Source: Candidatus Mycoplasma mahonii (GTDB lineage: Bacteria > Bacillota_I > Bacilli_A > Mycoplasmatales > Metamycoplasmataceae). Taken from it: a stretch of 64,000 bases of DNA. A program made the translations under genes and the position numbers. Where the stretch lies: positions 186,001 through 250,000 of the forward strand of contig NZ_CP114583.1 of NCBI RefSeq assembly GCF_030550815.1. Direction: 5' to 3'. Each line of letters opens with the position of its first letter. The stretch's first letter is position 1. Positions 46,150 through 56,412 of this stretch are shown one piece after another. The notes under the pieces were generated by a model. It was not told the origin of the DNA and did not search any database. It saw nothing but the letters and a program-made list of their open reading frames with translations.

Positions 46150-46358
46150 ATGACAGATAAAAAAGATACAAATGAAGAAATAGCCGCTTTAAAAAACTTA
46201 TCATTAGACGGGATAAAAAATGAAATACGTACTACAAAGTAACTATAATAGTTTTGCTGATATTTATTTTTATATTGTTGGCGGTGGTGGTTGCGTTTCT
46301 TGCAATCCAAGACGCATATAATTTATTATATTACATTGAATGAAAAAAAACAGGTTAA
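46150..46358 (+). pseudogene. Small membrane protein gene, probably frameshifted
   Basis: AGGAG precedes ATG; MTDKKDTNEEIAALKNL runs to a TAA after 30 codons. One base-shift later the sequence reads TIIVLLIFIFILLAVVV, an obvious membrane helix, then DAYNLLYYIEWKKTG and TAA. Joined, they would make a ~68-residue single-span protein. Either the gene is recently broken or the frame change is used on purpose; the first is likelier. Confidence 0.45.
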
Positions 46359-46385
46359 ATCTAAGCTAAATCTTAGATTTTTTTA
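46357..46385 (+). terminator. Terminator, 9-bp stem
   Basis: AAATCTAAG and CTTAGATTT flank a six-base loop, followed by T-rich DNA. Confidence 0.7.
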
Positions 46386-46416
46386 TAACTATTTATTTTT
46401 CCGTTCTTTTAATTAT

Positions 46417-46620
46417 TTTGTAATCCTTGACATCCATTTATTATTATCTTGAAGTTTTTCTTGATCACAACCAATCCATAAAAAAGCAAATAATTTTAAA
46501 TTAAAGATAATCAATGAATTTTGATGAAACTTATCTAGATTCATACTAAAAATATTCGAACAAATATTTATAATGATCATGATTACAACGGCAAGATTTA
46601 AGTTACTTGCTTTTGTACAA
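46417..46620 (-). pseudogene. Fragment of an unknown membrane protein
   Basis: A reverse-strand frame without start reads LAVVIMIIINICSNIFSM, LIIFNLKLFAFLWIGCDQ and ends NNKWMSRITK at a stop. The helix-loop-Lys-rich pattern suggests the C-terminal end of a membrane protein. The remaining DNA to 47050 shows nothing recognisable. Confidence 0.3.
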
Positions 46621-47056
46621 CTTTCTATGTATTAAGAAAATTCCCGATATAAGCAAGTCTAAAATGATTATAATCATAAAACATGGATTATTTAGCAATG
46701 TTTGGACAATCATTTTATCTGTATTTATGAGAATTAAAATTGAATATCGCTTACAAATATAAAATTATAAACAAACAAAGCATTAGCATGACTTAATTAC
46801 ATTTGTTATTCCGTAGCTAAAGAAATATACAAACATGTAATATTAAAACCAACATGATCTTTTAAAGTCTCATTTTAGTAAATACAAATAATGATTAGTG
46901 TTGAAGGTAGTAAAATCCGGCTGAATATCAACTTCCAGTAATAATAATAAGTTTATGGAAAGATTCAGATTATGGTTGTTCACAAGAGACTATTGTTTTA
47001 AATATGTAACTAAAATTATTTTAAAAATAAAACCGACACACTAGGCTATGTTGTTG

Positions 47057-47062
47057 TATAAT
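47057..47062 (+). promoter_or_regulatory. -10 box of the rpsL operon
   Basis: TATAAT with TG upstream (TTGTTGTATAAT), about 68 bases before rpsL; AGAGGA is the ribosome binding site. Confidence 0.5.
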
Positions 47063-47129
47063 TTTTTATGCTATTCAATAGCTAATAATTAAAATATTAA
47101 ATAATAAAATAAATAAAGAAAGAGGAACA

Positions 47130-47548
47130 ATGCCTACAATTAACCAACTAGTTAATAAAGGACGTACTAAAAAAGTTAAAAAAACCAAAAGACCCGCTTT
47201 GATGCAAGGTTATAATTCACTTAATAAACGTCCAATTAAAAATCCATCGCCTTTTAAGCGTGGTGTATGTACAAGGGTTGCTACAATGACTCCTAAAAAG
47301 CCTAACTCAGCTTTACGTAAATATGCAAGGGTTAAATTATCAAACGGAATGGAAGTAACGGCTTATATCCCCGGAGAAGGACATAATCTTCAAGAGCACT
47401 CCGTTGTGCTAATTCGTGGTGGAAGAGTTAAAGATTTACCCGGAGTTAGATATACAATCGTTAGAGGTACTCAAGATACAGCTGGAGTTGATGGAAGAAA
47501 TCAATCTAGATCTAAGTATGGAACTAAAAAACCAAAGGCAGGTAAATA

Positions 47549-47549
<1 letters not shown>
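47130..47549 (+). CDS. rpsL: 30S ribosomal protein S12
   Basis: S12 monitors codon-anticodon pairing. 139 residues, full length: [40 protein letters not shown] and [28 protein letters not shown]. The usual streptomycin-site Lys in KKPNSA is present. Shares a base with rpsG. Confidence 0.98.
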
Positions 47550-48019
<470 letters not shown>

Positions 48020-48028
48020 GAGATACTT

Positions 48029-50104
48029 ATGGCTAGAAAATTTGAACTAAAAGATTATAGAAACATAGGCATTATGGCTCACATTGATGCTGGTAAAACA
48101 ACAACAACAGAGCGTATTTTATACCATACTGGCAAAGTCCATAAAATTGGTGAAACTCACACTGGTGAATCACAAATGGATTGAATGGAGCAAGAAAAAG
48201 AAAGAGGTATTACAATTACCTCAGCTGCCACAACGGCCATCTGAAATAAAAAGAGAATCAATATCATTGATACTCCTGGACACGTTGATTTTACAGTTGA
48301 AGTTGAACGTTCATTACGAGTACTTGATGGAGCGGTTGCTGTACTTGATGCACAATCAGGAGTTGAGCCTCAAACTGAAACAGTTTGAAGACAAGCGACT
48401 AACTACAAAGTTCCAAGAATGGTCTTTGTCAATAAAATGGATAAAGCAGGTGCTAACTTTATGGAAGCTGTTAAATCAGTTAAAGAAAGACTTGGAGGAA
48501 ATGCTGTTCCTATTCACTGAAACATCGGACAAGAAACTGAATATGAAGGTCATATTGATTTGGTGACAATGAAAGCACACTATATAGACGGTGATGCTGA
48601 TGAAACAACAATAATTAAAGACATTCCAGCAGACTTATTGGAGATTTGTCAAATTAAAAGACATGAATTAATCGAAGAAGTTGCTAATTTTGATGAAGAG
48701 CTAATGATGATTGTGCTAGATGGTAATGAACCAACTGAACCGCAATTGAAAGCAGCTATTCGTATAGCAACTATCTCATCTGAATTTTTCCCAGCCGTTT
48801 GTGGAACTGCTTTTAAAAATAAAGGTGTTAAAGCCTTATTAGATGCAGTTGTAGATTATTTACCATCACCACTTGATGTACCACCAATGACTGGCCATGA
48901 TGATGACGGAAATGAAATAGTCAGAAGACCATCTGATGATGAAGAGTTTTCAGCTCTTGCTTTTAAAATCATGAATGACCCATTTGTAGGATCATTAACT
49001 TTCTTTAGAGTTTACTCCGGAGTCCTTAAAAAAGGTTCATATGTTTATAACTCTACAAAAGAAAGAAAAGAAAGAATTGGTCGGATTTTGGCTATGCATG
49101 CTAATTCTAGAGAAGAAATTGATGAAGTAACTACCGGAGATATTGCTGCAGCTGTTGGTCTTAAAGGAACAACAACTGGTGATACACTAATTACTGAAAA
49201 AGGGCAAAGAATTGTTCTTGAAAAAATGAATTTTCCAGAACCAGTTATTACTCTTGCGCTGGAGCCAAATTCAAAAGCATCAACCGAAAAACTATCTATT
49301 GGTTTGCAAAAACTTGCTGCTGAAGATCCCACTTTTAAAACTTACTCTGATGATGAAACTGGTCAAACTATTATTGCCGGTATGGGAGAACTACACCTAG
49401 AAATTATTGTCGATCGTTTGAAAAGAGAATTTGGTGTTGAAGCTAATGTTGGCGCACCCCAAGTTTCATATCGTGAAACTATTACTAAAGCTGCTAAGGT
49501 TGAAGGAAAACATATTAAACAATCTGGTGGTAAAGGTCAATATGGGCATGTTTGAATTGAATTTGAACCAAATCCTGGAGAAGGTTTTGAGTTTGTTGAT
49601 AAAATTGTTGGTGGTAAAATTCCTAAGGAATATATTAAACCAATTCAACAAGGTTTAAAAGAAAAAATGGAAATTGGAGTACTAGCAGGATATCCATTAA
49701 TGGATGTTAAGGCAACTCTATATGATGGTTCTTACCATGATGTCGATTCTTCTGAAATGGCTTATAAGATAGCCGCTTCTAAAGCGCTAACAAAAGGTAA
49801 AGAAGAACTTGGAGTGGTATTACTTGAACCAATTATGGATGTATCCATTGTTGTTCCTCAAGATTACTTTGGAGATGTGATGGGTGATGTATCAAGAAGA
49901 AGAGGCCAAGTTAAAGAAAATGAAGTTAGAACTGATGGAGCTCAAGTTATTAAAGCTGATGTTCCTTTGTCTGAAATGTTTGGTTATTCAACCGATCTTA
50001 GATCAATGACTTCTGGTCGCGGTACATATCAAATGCAATTTGATCATTACCAAAAGGCGCCCAAATTTGTTACAGAAGAAATTATTAGAAAAATAAGTAC
50101 TTAA
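48029..50104 (+). CDS. fusA: Elongation factor G
   Basis: Translocase GTPase, 691 residues, several TGA(Trp). G1 [16 protein letters not shown]2 [11 protein letters not shown]3 DTPGHVDF, G4 NKMDKAG; domain [18 protein letters not shown]; domain [23 protein letters not shown]. Ten bases after rpsG with a GGAG box. Confidence 0.98.
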
Positions 50105-50112
50105 TGAAAATA

Positions 50113-50142
50113 AAAATCTGGGATTTTAATCCAGATTTTTTT
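50113..50142 (+). terminator. Terminator of the rpsL-fusA operon
   Basis: AAAATCTGG/CCAGATTTT hairpin, nine pairs, followed by a T run. Confidence 0.8.
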
Positions 50143-50169
50143 ATATGCTTTTTTATGTAATATTTTTTG

Positions 50170-50720
50170 TCAAGTGCCATCTGTATCTTGTGGATTGGAA
50201 GTTTTAATGTAACTATGATTCGTTTTCCATTTGTAGATTTTGCTCCATTACAAGAAATATTAATAGTTACTTGTAAGTATCCATCTTTGTTAATGTTGGA
50301 ATGAGAATATATATAGATATAACGAGTTTTAGGAACGATCCAGTGATATTTAATGCAACACAATCAGCAATGCTATCAAATGGCGTATTAGCTACAACAA
50401 GGGTTTCACTTTCTATTTTGGTGTTGACCTTTTCCTTTGCAATGCCAACAACACCAAATTTTAATCAGAAGTGCTTTGCAGAATCTATAGTTGGAATTGG
50501 AATCATATCAATATACAATTTTGCCTTAAATTTTGCAACCGTTAACTCATCACCAAATATCACATTAATTGTAATGGGTTTTGGTTGGACACTTCGAGGA
50601 ACCCCTGCTTTATGAACCTAGATTGTTACTAATAAATCTCCGCTTGTTGTAAGTGTGTCATGCGAATATATATGTAAAATTGGAATTTAAATCAGTGAAA
50701 TTTGAATTAAAAATATCAAA
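50170..50720 (-). pseudogene. Unidentified reverse-strand gene remnant
   Basis: Consecutive reverse-strand frames read NSNFTDLNSNFTYIFAW, then GVPRSVQPKPITINVIFGDE, LYIDMIPIPTIDSAKHFW, ESETLVVANTPFDSIADC and, after a shift, DGYLQVTINISCNGAKS and IIVTLKLPIHKI. The Thr/Val/Ile strand-like pattern suggests a secreted or surface beta-rich protein. No start, no lipobox found. A forward-strand reading frame of 104 codons over the same bases is judged a shadow. Confidence 0.4.
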
Positions 50721-50779
50721 ATCAACATTGGTCTTGGATTTTCTTTATTTAAAGTAATATGATTTGCTTCAACTACCTA

Positions 50780-51520
50780 CCCACTTTATTGGACAAATTT
50801 TAATCTTCATGTTTGTTGAATCCACATCATAATTGTCTTTGCTTTTATGGCATCCGGGAAATTAAAATTAATTAAATACATTACATATGGTGCTTTCATT
50901 GGCGTTATTATGGTATTTTATTTTGGAACTGAAATTTCTACTATTGTTAATACACATCCCAAGACTTGTCAAACATGATCTGAGGCTATCGCTGTTGAAA
51001 AACCCAAAGAATACAAACACCATTAACATGACCAACTGATTTACCAAAGAGGTTTTATTTTTTATAATGTTGACCTGGATAATTGATGATTATACGATTT
51101 TGCATTTGCTCATTTAGCTATTATGTTTTTACCATTTTTCATTAGAGCAGTTTATAGTCCAAAAGATGTCAAACAAAGAAGTTAAATGAATTATATTTGT
51201 ATATAACATCGGGGCAGTTATTATTTGGACAATGAATTACTTAACAAGCATTAGTTCTAATCCTTCATGAAGAATAAACAACTGGTATATTTGCAATAAC
51301 AAAACTAATTATAACCTCGATTCTTTAGGTTAATTATCGAGATGACCACAAAATCTATTTTCACTAATTATTGGAGGTTCCATTGTAACTATACTCTTTC
51401 ATTATATTTGAATCTATCTTGATAAATGTCATTTCTTTATCAACAATAAAATCATTAACATTCAGAAATCAAGATCATGGATTGCAAGTAAAAAAGAGTT
51501 TTTATATCATAATAAGTAAT
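50780..51520 (+). pseudogene. Degraded membrane protein
   Basis: Forward-strand pieces with TGA as Trp read TNFNLHVCWIHIIIVFAFMA, KYITYGAFIGVIMVFYFG, HPKTCQTWSEAIAVEKPKEY, FAFAHLAIMFLPFFIRAVYS, YNIGAVIIWTMNYLTSISS and FSLIIGGSIVTILFHYIW, interrupted by at least three stops or shifts. A six- or seven-span protein is implied. A YwaF/TMEM164-type identity is possible but not established. Confidence 0.4.
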
Positions 51521-51611
51521 ATAATTAGATAGTTAAAGTATTTAGCAAGAATGAGACCATTTGTAATAATTACCTGCACAAAAAATATGTGCAATTTAGG
51601 AATCATTTCTA

Positions 51612-51729
51612 TATAATAATTTAGCATACTTTGCAAGGATGATAATGGATAGGTCCCAGATTAGAGGCTGGGCTCAGGTGGTTTAAACTAGTTTAAACAA
51701 ACAATTTTAAAGAAATGAAAGGAAATAAT
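51612..51729 (+). promoter_or_regulatory. Promoter and structured leader of tuf
   Basis: TATAAT at 51612-51617, then a ~105-base untranslated leader with CCCAG/CTGGG hairpin around 51657-51673 and two adjacent GTTTAAAC palindromes. AAAGGA is the binding site. The length and structure suggest post-transcriptional control; no named leader family recognised. Confidence 0.45.
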
Positions 51730-52917
51730 ATGATAAAAGAAAATTTTGACAGAAGTAAAGAACATGTCAATGTTGGTACTATTGGTCATGTCGACCACGG
51801 TAAGACTACTCTTACCGCAGCTATTGCAACTGTTCTTTCTAAATCTGGATCATCAGAGGCACAGTCTTATGACTCAATTGATAATGCTCCAGAAGAAAAA
51901 GAAAGAGGTATTACAATCAATACTTCGCACATTGAATATGAAACAGTAACAAGACATTATGCTCATGTTGACTGTCCAGGACACGCCGATTATGTTAAAA
52001 ACATGATTACAGGTGCTGCTCAAATGGATGGAGCAATCTTAGTTGTGGCCGCAACTGATGGGCCAATGCCTCAAACAAGAGAACACATCTTATTATCTAG
52101 ACAAGTTGGTATTCCTAAAATGGTTGTTTTCCTTAATAAGGTTGACATGCTAGAGGGTGAAGATGAAATGATCGAATTAGTAGAAATGGAAGTAAGAGAC
52201 TTACTATCATCATATGACTTCGATGGAGATAACACACCAGTTATTAAAGGATCAGCGCTTAAAGCTCTTGAAGGAGATGCTAAATACGAAGCTGGCATTA
52301 TTGAATTAATGGCAGCTGTTGATTCTTATATTGAGGTGCCTGTAAAAGACTTTGAAAAACCATTTTTAATGGCCGTTGAAGATGTCTTTACAATCACAGG
52401 GCGCGGAACAGTAGCAACTGGTAAAGTTGAACGTGGAACAATTAACATTAATGATGCAGTTGAAATTGTTGGTCTTACAAACACAACCAAATCAATCGTA
52501 ACAGGAATCGAAATGTTCAGAAAATTACTTGATCAAGCTATTGCTGGCGATAATGCAGGTATCCTATTAAGAGGTGTAAATAGGGAAGATATTCAACGTG
52601 GACAAGTTATCGCTAAGCCAGGATCAATTATTCCTCACACAGAATTTAAAGCTCAAGTTTATGCACTTAAAAAAGAAGAAGGTGGAAGACATACTCCCTT
52701 TTTCAAAAACTATAAACCACAATTCTACTTCAGAACTACAGATGTTACAGGTGGGCTAGTATTCCCGGATGGAACTGAAATGGTTATGCCAGGAGACAAT
52801 ACAGAGTTAAGTGTTAAACTTATTGCTCCAGTTGCTGTTGAAGAAGGAACAAAATTCTCAATTAGAGAAGGCGGAAGAACAATTGGTGCTGGTTCAGTTA
52901 CTACAATTGTTAAATAA
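51730..52917 (+). CDS. tuf: Elongation factor Tu
   Basis: Delivers aminoacyl-tRNA to the ribosome. 395 residues. G1 [11 protein letters not shown]2 [16 protein letters not shown]3 [16 protein letters not shown]4 NKVDML, G5 SALKAL; domains 2 and 3 complete, ending [10 protein letters not shown]. No TGA codons. ATG at 51730 is chosen by AAAGGA and the family start; an in-frame ATG at 51715 overlaps the binding site. Confidence 0.98.
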   Translation: MIKENFDRSKEHVNVGTIGHVDHGKTTLTAAIATVLSKSGSSEAQSYDSIDNAPEEKERGITINTSHIEYETVTRHYAHVDCPGHADYVKNMITGAAQMDGAILVVAATDGPMPQTREHILLSRQVGIPKMVVFLNKVDMLEGEDEMIELVEMEVRDLLSSYDFDGDNTPVIKGSALKALEGDAKYEAGIIELMAAVDSYIEVPVKDFEKPFLMAVEDVFTITGRGTVATGKVERGTININDAVEIVGLTNTTKSIVTGIEMFRKLLDQAIAGDNAGILLRGVNREDIQRGQVIAKPGSIIPHTEFKAQVYALKKEEGGRHTPFFKNYKPQFYFRTTDVTGGLVFPDGTEMVMPGDNTELSVKLIAPVAVEEGTKFSIREGGRTIGAGSVTTIVK

Positions 52918-52952
52918 TTAAGATTATTTAAATCAAGACAAAAAACATGTTT

Positions 52953-52980
52953 AAATAGGCTCTCATTGGCTTATTTTTTT
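52953..52980 (+). terminator. Terminator of tuf
   Basis: AAATAGGC/GCTTATTT hairpin followed by seven or more T. Confidence 0.65.
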
Positions 52981-53137
52981 AATTTTAAATAATAAAGAAA
53001 ATAATATAAAGTGTACAATTGTGTTACAAATGAAAGTGTTTACACATATGACATTATTCTTTAGTTGCTCCAAATTGTAGTTAGGTGATTTTTGATATAC
53101 GATATTGACGAAATGTATGATCAATTAAAGGGGATGG

Positions 53138-53257
53138 ATGCATGTATCTAGAAAGTATATGCAACATTACTTTGATGAATTATCATTTAGACAAAATTAC
53201 AGAAATGAAAATATATTTAAGGAGATTATCAAGAGATTATTTTGCCCAAGCAAGTAA
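53138..53257 (+). pseudogene. IS1595 (ISXO2-like) transposase scrap
   Basis: The 39 codons read MHVSRKYMQHYFDELSFRQN then YRNENIFKEIIKRLF, the usual C-terminal end of ISXO2-like transposases (HVS-K-H-Q-Y-DEF-FR-N). Everything upstream, including the catalytic residues, is gone. Confidence 0.65.
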
Positions 53258-53438
53258 AAGTTTATATAATAACTTTATGAACAAAAAAAGAAAAATTCCC
53301 AAAAAGTGATTTAATAGTGTAGTAGTCAAAAAATTATGATTTTATCAATTTTTTGGGTTCATCTTAAAATAATTACATTCACACTTATTATTAATTTGAA
53401 ATATGTTATCGACATTTTGTTATAATAAATTTGTCGTT

Positions 53439-53535
53439 ATAAGAGCCGATAGAAAAAGTGTTAAGTGTTTTAGGACGGGAGTATAGCCTAAAAACGAATC
53501 GGGTAACCGAGCTGTGATCTATTTCATCCACTTGT
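53439..53535 (+). promoter_or_regulatory. Tetrahydrofolate (folT-type) riboswitch
   Basis: The aptamer order matches the THF riboswitch: P1 ATAAG/CTTGT, P2 GATAGA/TCTATT, conserved GTTAAGTG, P3 TTTTAGG/CCTAAAA with a GGGA loop, conserved ACGAA, a TCGG-GTAA-CCGA hairpin with GNRA loop, GCTGTGATC and CATCC, which can pair with GGA in the P3 loop. A -10 box (TATAAT 53421-53426) precedes it. A weak CACT/AGTG hairpin followed by six T (53529-53550) overlaps the P1 3' strand and could be the off-state terminator. Confidence 0.8.
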
Positions 53536-53580
53536 GCAATTAGTGTTTTTTCATATAACGCAATTATTTTAAGGAGTTTT

Positions 53581-54408
53581 ATGAAAAAAATATCTAGTTT
53601 TCTTTTTCCCATTAAGAATCCCATAACTTTAACTGCTATGGGTGGAATGATGTTGGCTTTAAGATTGTTTATTGGCGTCTTTTCTATTAAGTTAGGACCT
53701 ACAGTTCTATCGTTTTCATGATTATCATTATATTTGGCTGGTTTCATTTTAGGCCCAATCATTGGTTATTTGTTTGGTTGAATTACTGATTCAGTTTCCT
53801 ATGGGATTCGTGGTGGAGTTTATATGTGGGAGTATGCCATCCAGGAATCATTTATTGTTTTGATTGGTGGTTTGTGTGCAACTATGTACCACATCTTGAA
53901 GCAATATAAATCAAAATGAACAATGTTTATTATTTTTGAAGTTGTCTTCACAACCATGATGATTTTTTCTTTTTATATGTTGCTCAAGTATTTTGACTTT
54001 TCTCATGTTGCCAAAAATGGCGGTGACCAAAAATGAATTGATTCTAAATTAATCAAAATTTTTGGTCTCATACTTGCTGCAACTTTTTATGTTTTGATCA
54101 ACGGGTTTATCATTTATAAAGTGATTAGAAATAACAATGCTAATCTTTTGATCTTTGCTTCACTTGCTGTGATTATTTCATGAATCGTTTTTTCATGAAT
54201 TATTGGCCCGTGAGCTCAAGTGCGATATTTGGAAAAATTAACCGGCCATACATCCAAGGGTTATCAAGAATATGGATATAAGTGATATGCATTATCAAGA
54301 ATATTAAAATCAATGTTTACAGTTCCCATTGAAATATCAATTACGTATCTACTATGGAAAGCTTATGAGGTTTGAATGAAAACATCAAGAATCAGCAATC
54401 ATTTTTAA
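53581..54408 (+). CDS. folT: ECF transporter S component, folate (FolT)
   Basis: Membrane folate-binding subunit of an ECF importer, 275 residues, six or so helices, many TGA(Trp). MKKISSFLFPIKNPITL start, then GGMMLALRLFIGVF with IKLGPTVLSFSWLSLYLAGF, LGPIIGYLFGWITDSVSY and a C-terminal MFTVPIEISITYLLWKAY. The family pattern and above all the THF riboswitch in its leader indicate a folate substrate. AAGGAG lies six bases before ATG. Monocistronic; a shared hairpin ends it and degV. Confidence 0.9.
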
Positions 54409-54414
54409 AACAAA

Positions 54415-54437
54415 AAAGTATTTATTAAATACTTTAC
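54415..54437. terminator. Bidirectional terminator between folT and degV
   Basis: AAAGTATTT/AAATACTTT hairpin with three-base loop, A run on one side. Confidence 0.6.
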
Positions 54438-55279
54438 TTACTAAATTTTGGGAAAACATTAATACAAATAGCTCCTATTCCAGTATGAATTGCGACAACA
54501 GAAGATGTTCATGATTTAATTACGTCTTTAATTCCAGCTTCATGATAAGCATTAACAACGATATCACTTGTTTTTTTAATGCCAGAATGAATCACTTCTC
54601 AGTTGTAATTTTCAATTTTATGATCTATTGATTTGACTATCTTTGTAACTGATGATTTTACTATCTTCCCAAAATTACGTCCCACTTTAGTCACTTTAAT
54701 TCCATCTAATCCCAAATCTAATCTAGGGATTAATTTGCTTTTTTGCATAATAAATTTTTTAGCATTATTTAATCTTCCGCTTCTTATTAAGGCATCAAGA
54801 TCTTTCGGAATTACATAGACAAATGTATTATTTGATGTTTCGTTAATAAAATTTATTGCTTCTTCAATACTTGCTCCGTTGTTTACCATTTTAATAGCTT
54901 CAAGAGATGTATAAGTAGTTGAAGAAGAAACTAATTTATTTTCAATCACGGATATTTTTGGAAAATCAGCTGCCGCAGCCATAGCCACGGAAAATGTTGA
55001 TGAAAGCCCTTTGTTCATAGGTAAATAAACTATATTTTCATATTTATTGGATATTTCCTCAAATTTTTCTATAAATAATCCCACAGACGGTAGAGATGTT
55101 TTAGCACCTAGATCTTTTTGAATGTCTTCGAAAGAATCCTTTAATTCAATCTCAATTCCTTCTTTGTATACTTTGTCAAATATAATTGTTGAGTGATTAA
55201 TGTATTCTAAACCCATTTTCTCAACTTCTTTTTTTGAAAACCCACAGAATGAGTCAACTAGTATTCCTATTTTTTTCAT
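54434..55279 (-). CDS. DegV-family fatty-acid-binding protein
   Basis: 281 residues. DegV proteins bind long-chain fatty acids; in Firmicutes (FakB) they present fatty acids to the kinase FakA. N-terminal KKIGILVDSFCG, TSLPSVGLFIEKFEEIS, PMNKGLSSTFSVA, the ligand region ASIEEAINFI, IPKDLDALIRSGRL and a C-terminal VAIHTGIGAICI. One TGA(Trp) at 54599. The start is the ATG six bases after TATAAT; an upstream in-frame ATG would lie upstream of the promoter. Confidence 0.92.
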
Positions 55280-55285
55280 ACTTTT

Positions 55286-55291
55286 ATTATA
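55286..55291 (-). promoter_or_regulatory. TATAAT-N6-ATG leaderless promoter, degV
   Basis: Reverse-strand TATAAT, six bases (AAAAGT), then ATG. Confidence 0.6.
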
Positions 55292-55353
55292 AACTAATAA
55301 TCGCAATAAAAAAATTGGCACTCTTAATTATATTATGCTAAAATATATTAACT

Positions 55354-56250
55354 ATGAATAAAAAAGAATATTACGAAATTCTTGGTGTTTCAAAGGAAGC
55401 ATCTAAAGATGAAATAAAAAAAGCTTTTAGAAAAAAAGCGATGCAGTATCATCCTGATAAAAATAAAGATTCCGATGCTGAAGACAAGTTCAAAGAACTT
55501 AATGAAGCGAATGAGATTTTATCAGATGAAACTAAAAGAAAACAATATGATCAATTTGGTCATGCTGCTTTTCAAAATGGTGGTGGGCAACAAGGTGGAG
55601 GTTTTCAGGGCTTTGAAGGTTTTGGTGGTTTTGATGATGTTTTCAGTCAATTTTTTGGTGGAGGCAGAAGAAGTAATGCACCTCATAAGGGATCCGATGC
55701 CCAAGCAAGAATTACAATCAGCTTTTTAGATTCATATAATGGAACAAAAATTAACGAGAAATTACATAAATGAGTTGATGGTAAACATGTGGTTAAAGAA
55801 GTTGATATCAAAATTCCGGCCGGAATCACGGACGGAATGTCTGTTATTGTTAGAGGTTATGGAGGACAAGGATCTAACGGTGGTCCTAATGGAGATCTTT
55901 ATCTAATTGTACATGTATCTTCTCATAAAGAATTTATCAGAGAAGGCAATGATATTCATATTTATATGCCTATTTCTTTTTTAGATATTATGAATGAAGC
56001 TAAAGTTGTTGTGCCCACACCAAATGGACAGGAAACACTTTCTTTAAAACAAGCATATACATCAGGAACTATTTTACGTATTTCTGGTAGTGGGTTCAAT
56101 GATGTTAATGGTTGGGCCGCGGGTGATATTAAAGTCCATCTAAAGGTTTACGTACCAAAAATGAATCAAAAGGAACGAGATGCTATTAATAAAGCCGCTC
56201 AAAAAGTGAAAGATAAAATAAAAACAAAATGATTAAAAGATTTTAAATAA
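55354..56250 (+). CDS. DnaJ-like co-chaperone lacking the zinc finger (CbpA type)
   Basis: 298 residues. J domain at 1-70 with [20 protein letters not shown] and the HPD tripeptide in MQYHPDKN; Gly/Phe-rich linker with [18 protein letters not shown]; then, where DnaJ has four CxxCxGxG repeats, only a short stretch ([17 protein letters not shown]) before [24 protein letters not shown]-terminal substrate domains are present. So it stimulates DnaK ATPase but is built like CbpA. Two TGA(Trp). A TGCTAAAAT box lies nine bases before ATG. The last codons lie in a 24-base direct repeat. Confidence 0.9.
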
Positions 56251-56252
56251 AA
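56229..56252. repeat. 24-base direct repeat, left copy
   Basis: The sequence ATGATTAAAAGATTTTAAAT plus AAAA spans the 3' end of the DnaJ-like gene and is repeated exactly at 61899-61922. The two copies bracket the thiamine operon, the dus stump and the IS30 remnant. Confidence 0.7.
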
Positions 56253-56292
56253 TGGTTTTAAAAATCTTATAAATAATATATAATTATTTTAA

Positions 56293-56373
56293 TAGACAGG
56301 GGCACCATAAATTATTTATGGTTGAGAAGTACTCTTACTAGCTGATCAGATTAATATCTGCGTAGCAAGTCTT
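56293..56373 (+). promoter_or_regulatory. TPP (thiamine pyrophosphate) riboswitch
   Basis: P1 AGAC/GTCT encloses the pyrimidine-arm words GGGGC and TGAGA and the pyrophosphate-arm words CTGATC, TAAT and GCGTAG in consensus order. TATAAT lies just upstream (about 56280). Such leaders repress thiamine synthesis and uptake genes when TPP is plentiful. Confidence 0.88.
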
Positions 56374-56379
56374 AAGGGG

Positions 56380-56409
56380 GATCCTTTGCCTATTAGAAAA
56401 GGATCTTTT
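56380..56409 (+). terminator. Expression platform hairpin of the TPP riboswitch
   Basis: GATCCTTT and AAAGGATC pair over eight bases and are followed by TTTTATT just before ATG. The 3' arm contains the AAGGAT that would serve as ribosome binding site, so the hairpin can end transcription and hide the site. Confidence 0.7.
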
Positions 56410-56412
56410 ATT

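Noticed and set aside
50301-50615. 104-codon forward frame with hydrophobic stretches
   Set aside because: The reverse strand over the same bases gives better protein-like sequence continuing beyond both ends; the forward frame has no start signal.
53281-53400. Small RNA gene with hairpin before folT
   Set aside because: AT-rich partial inverted repeats only; no match to SRP RNA, RNase P RNA or tmRNA features.
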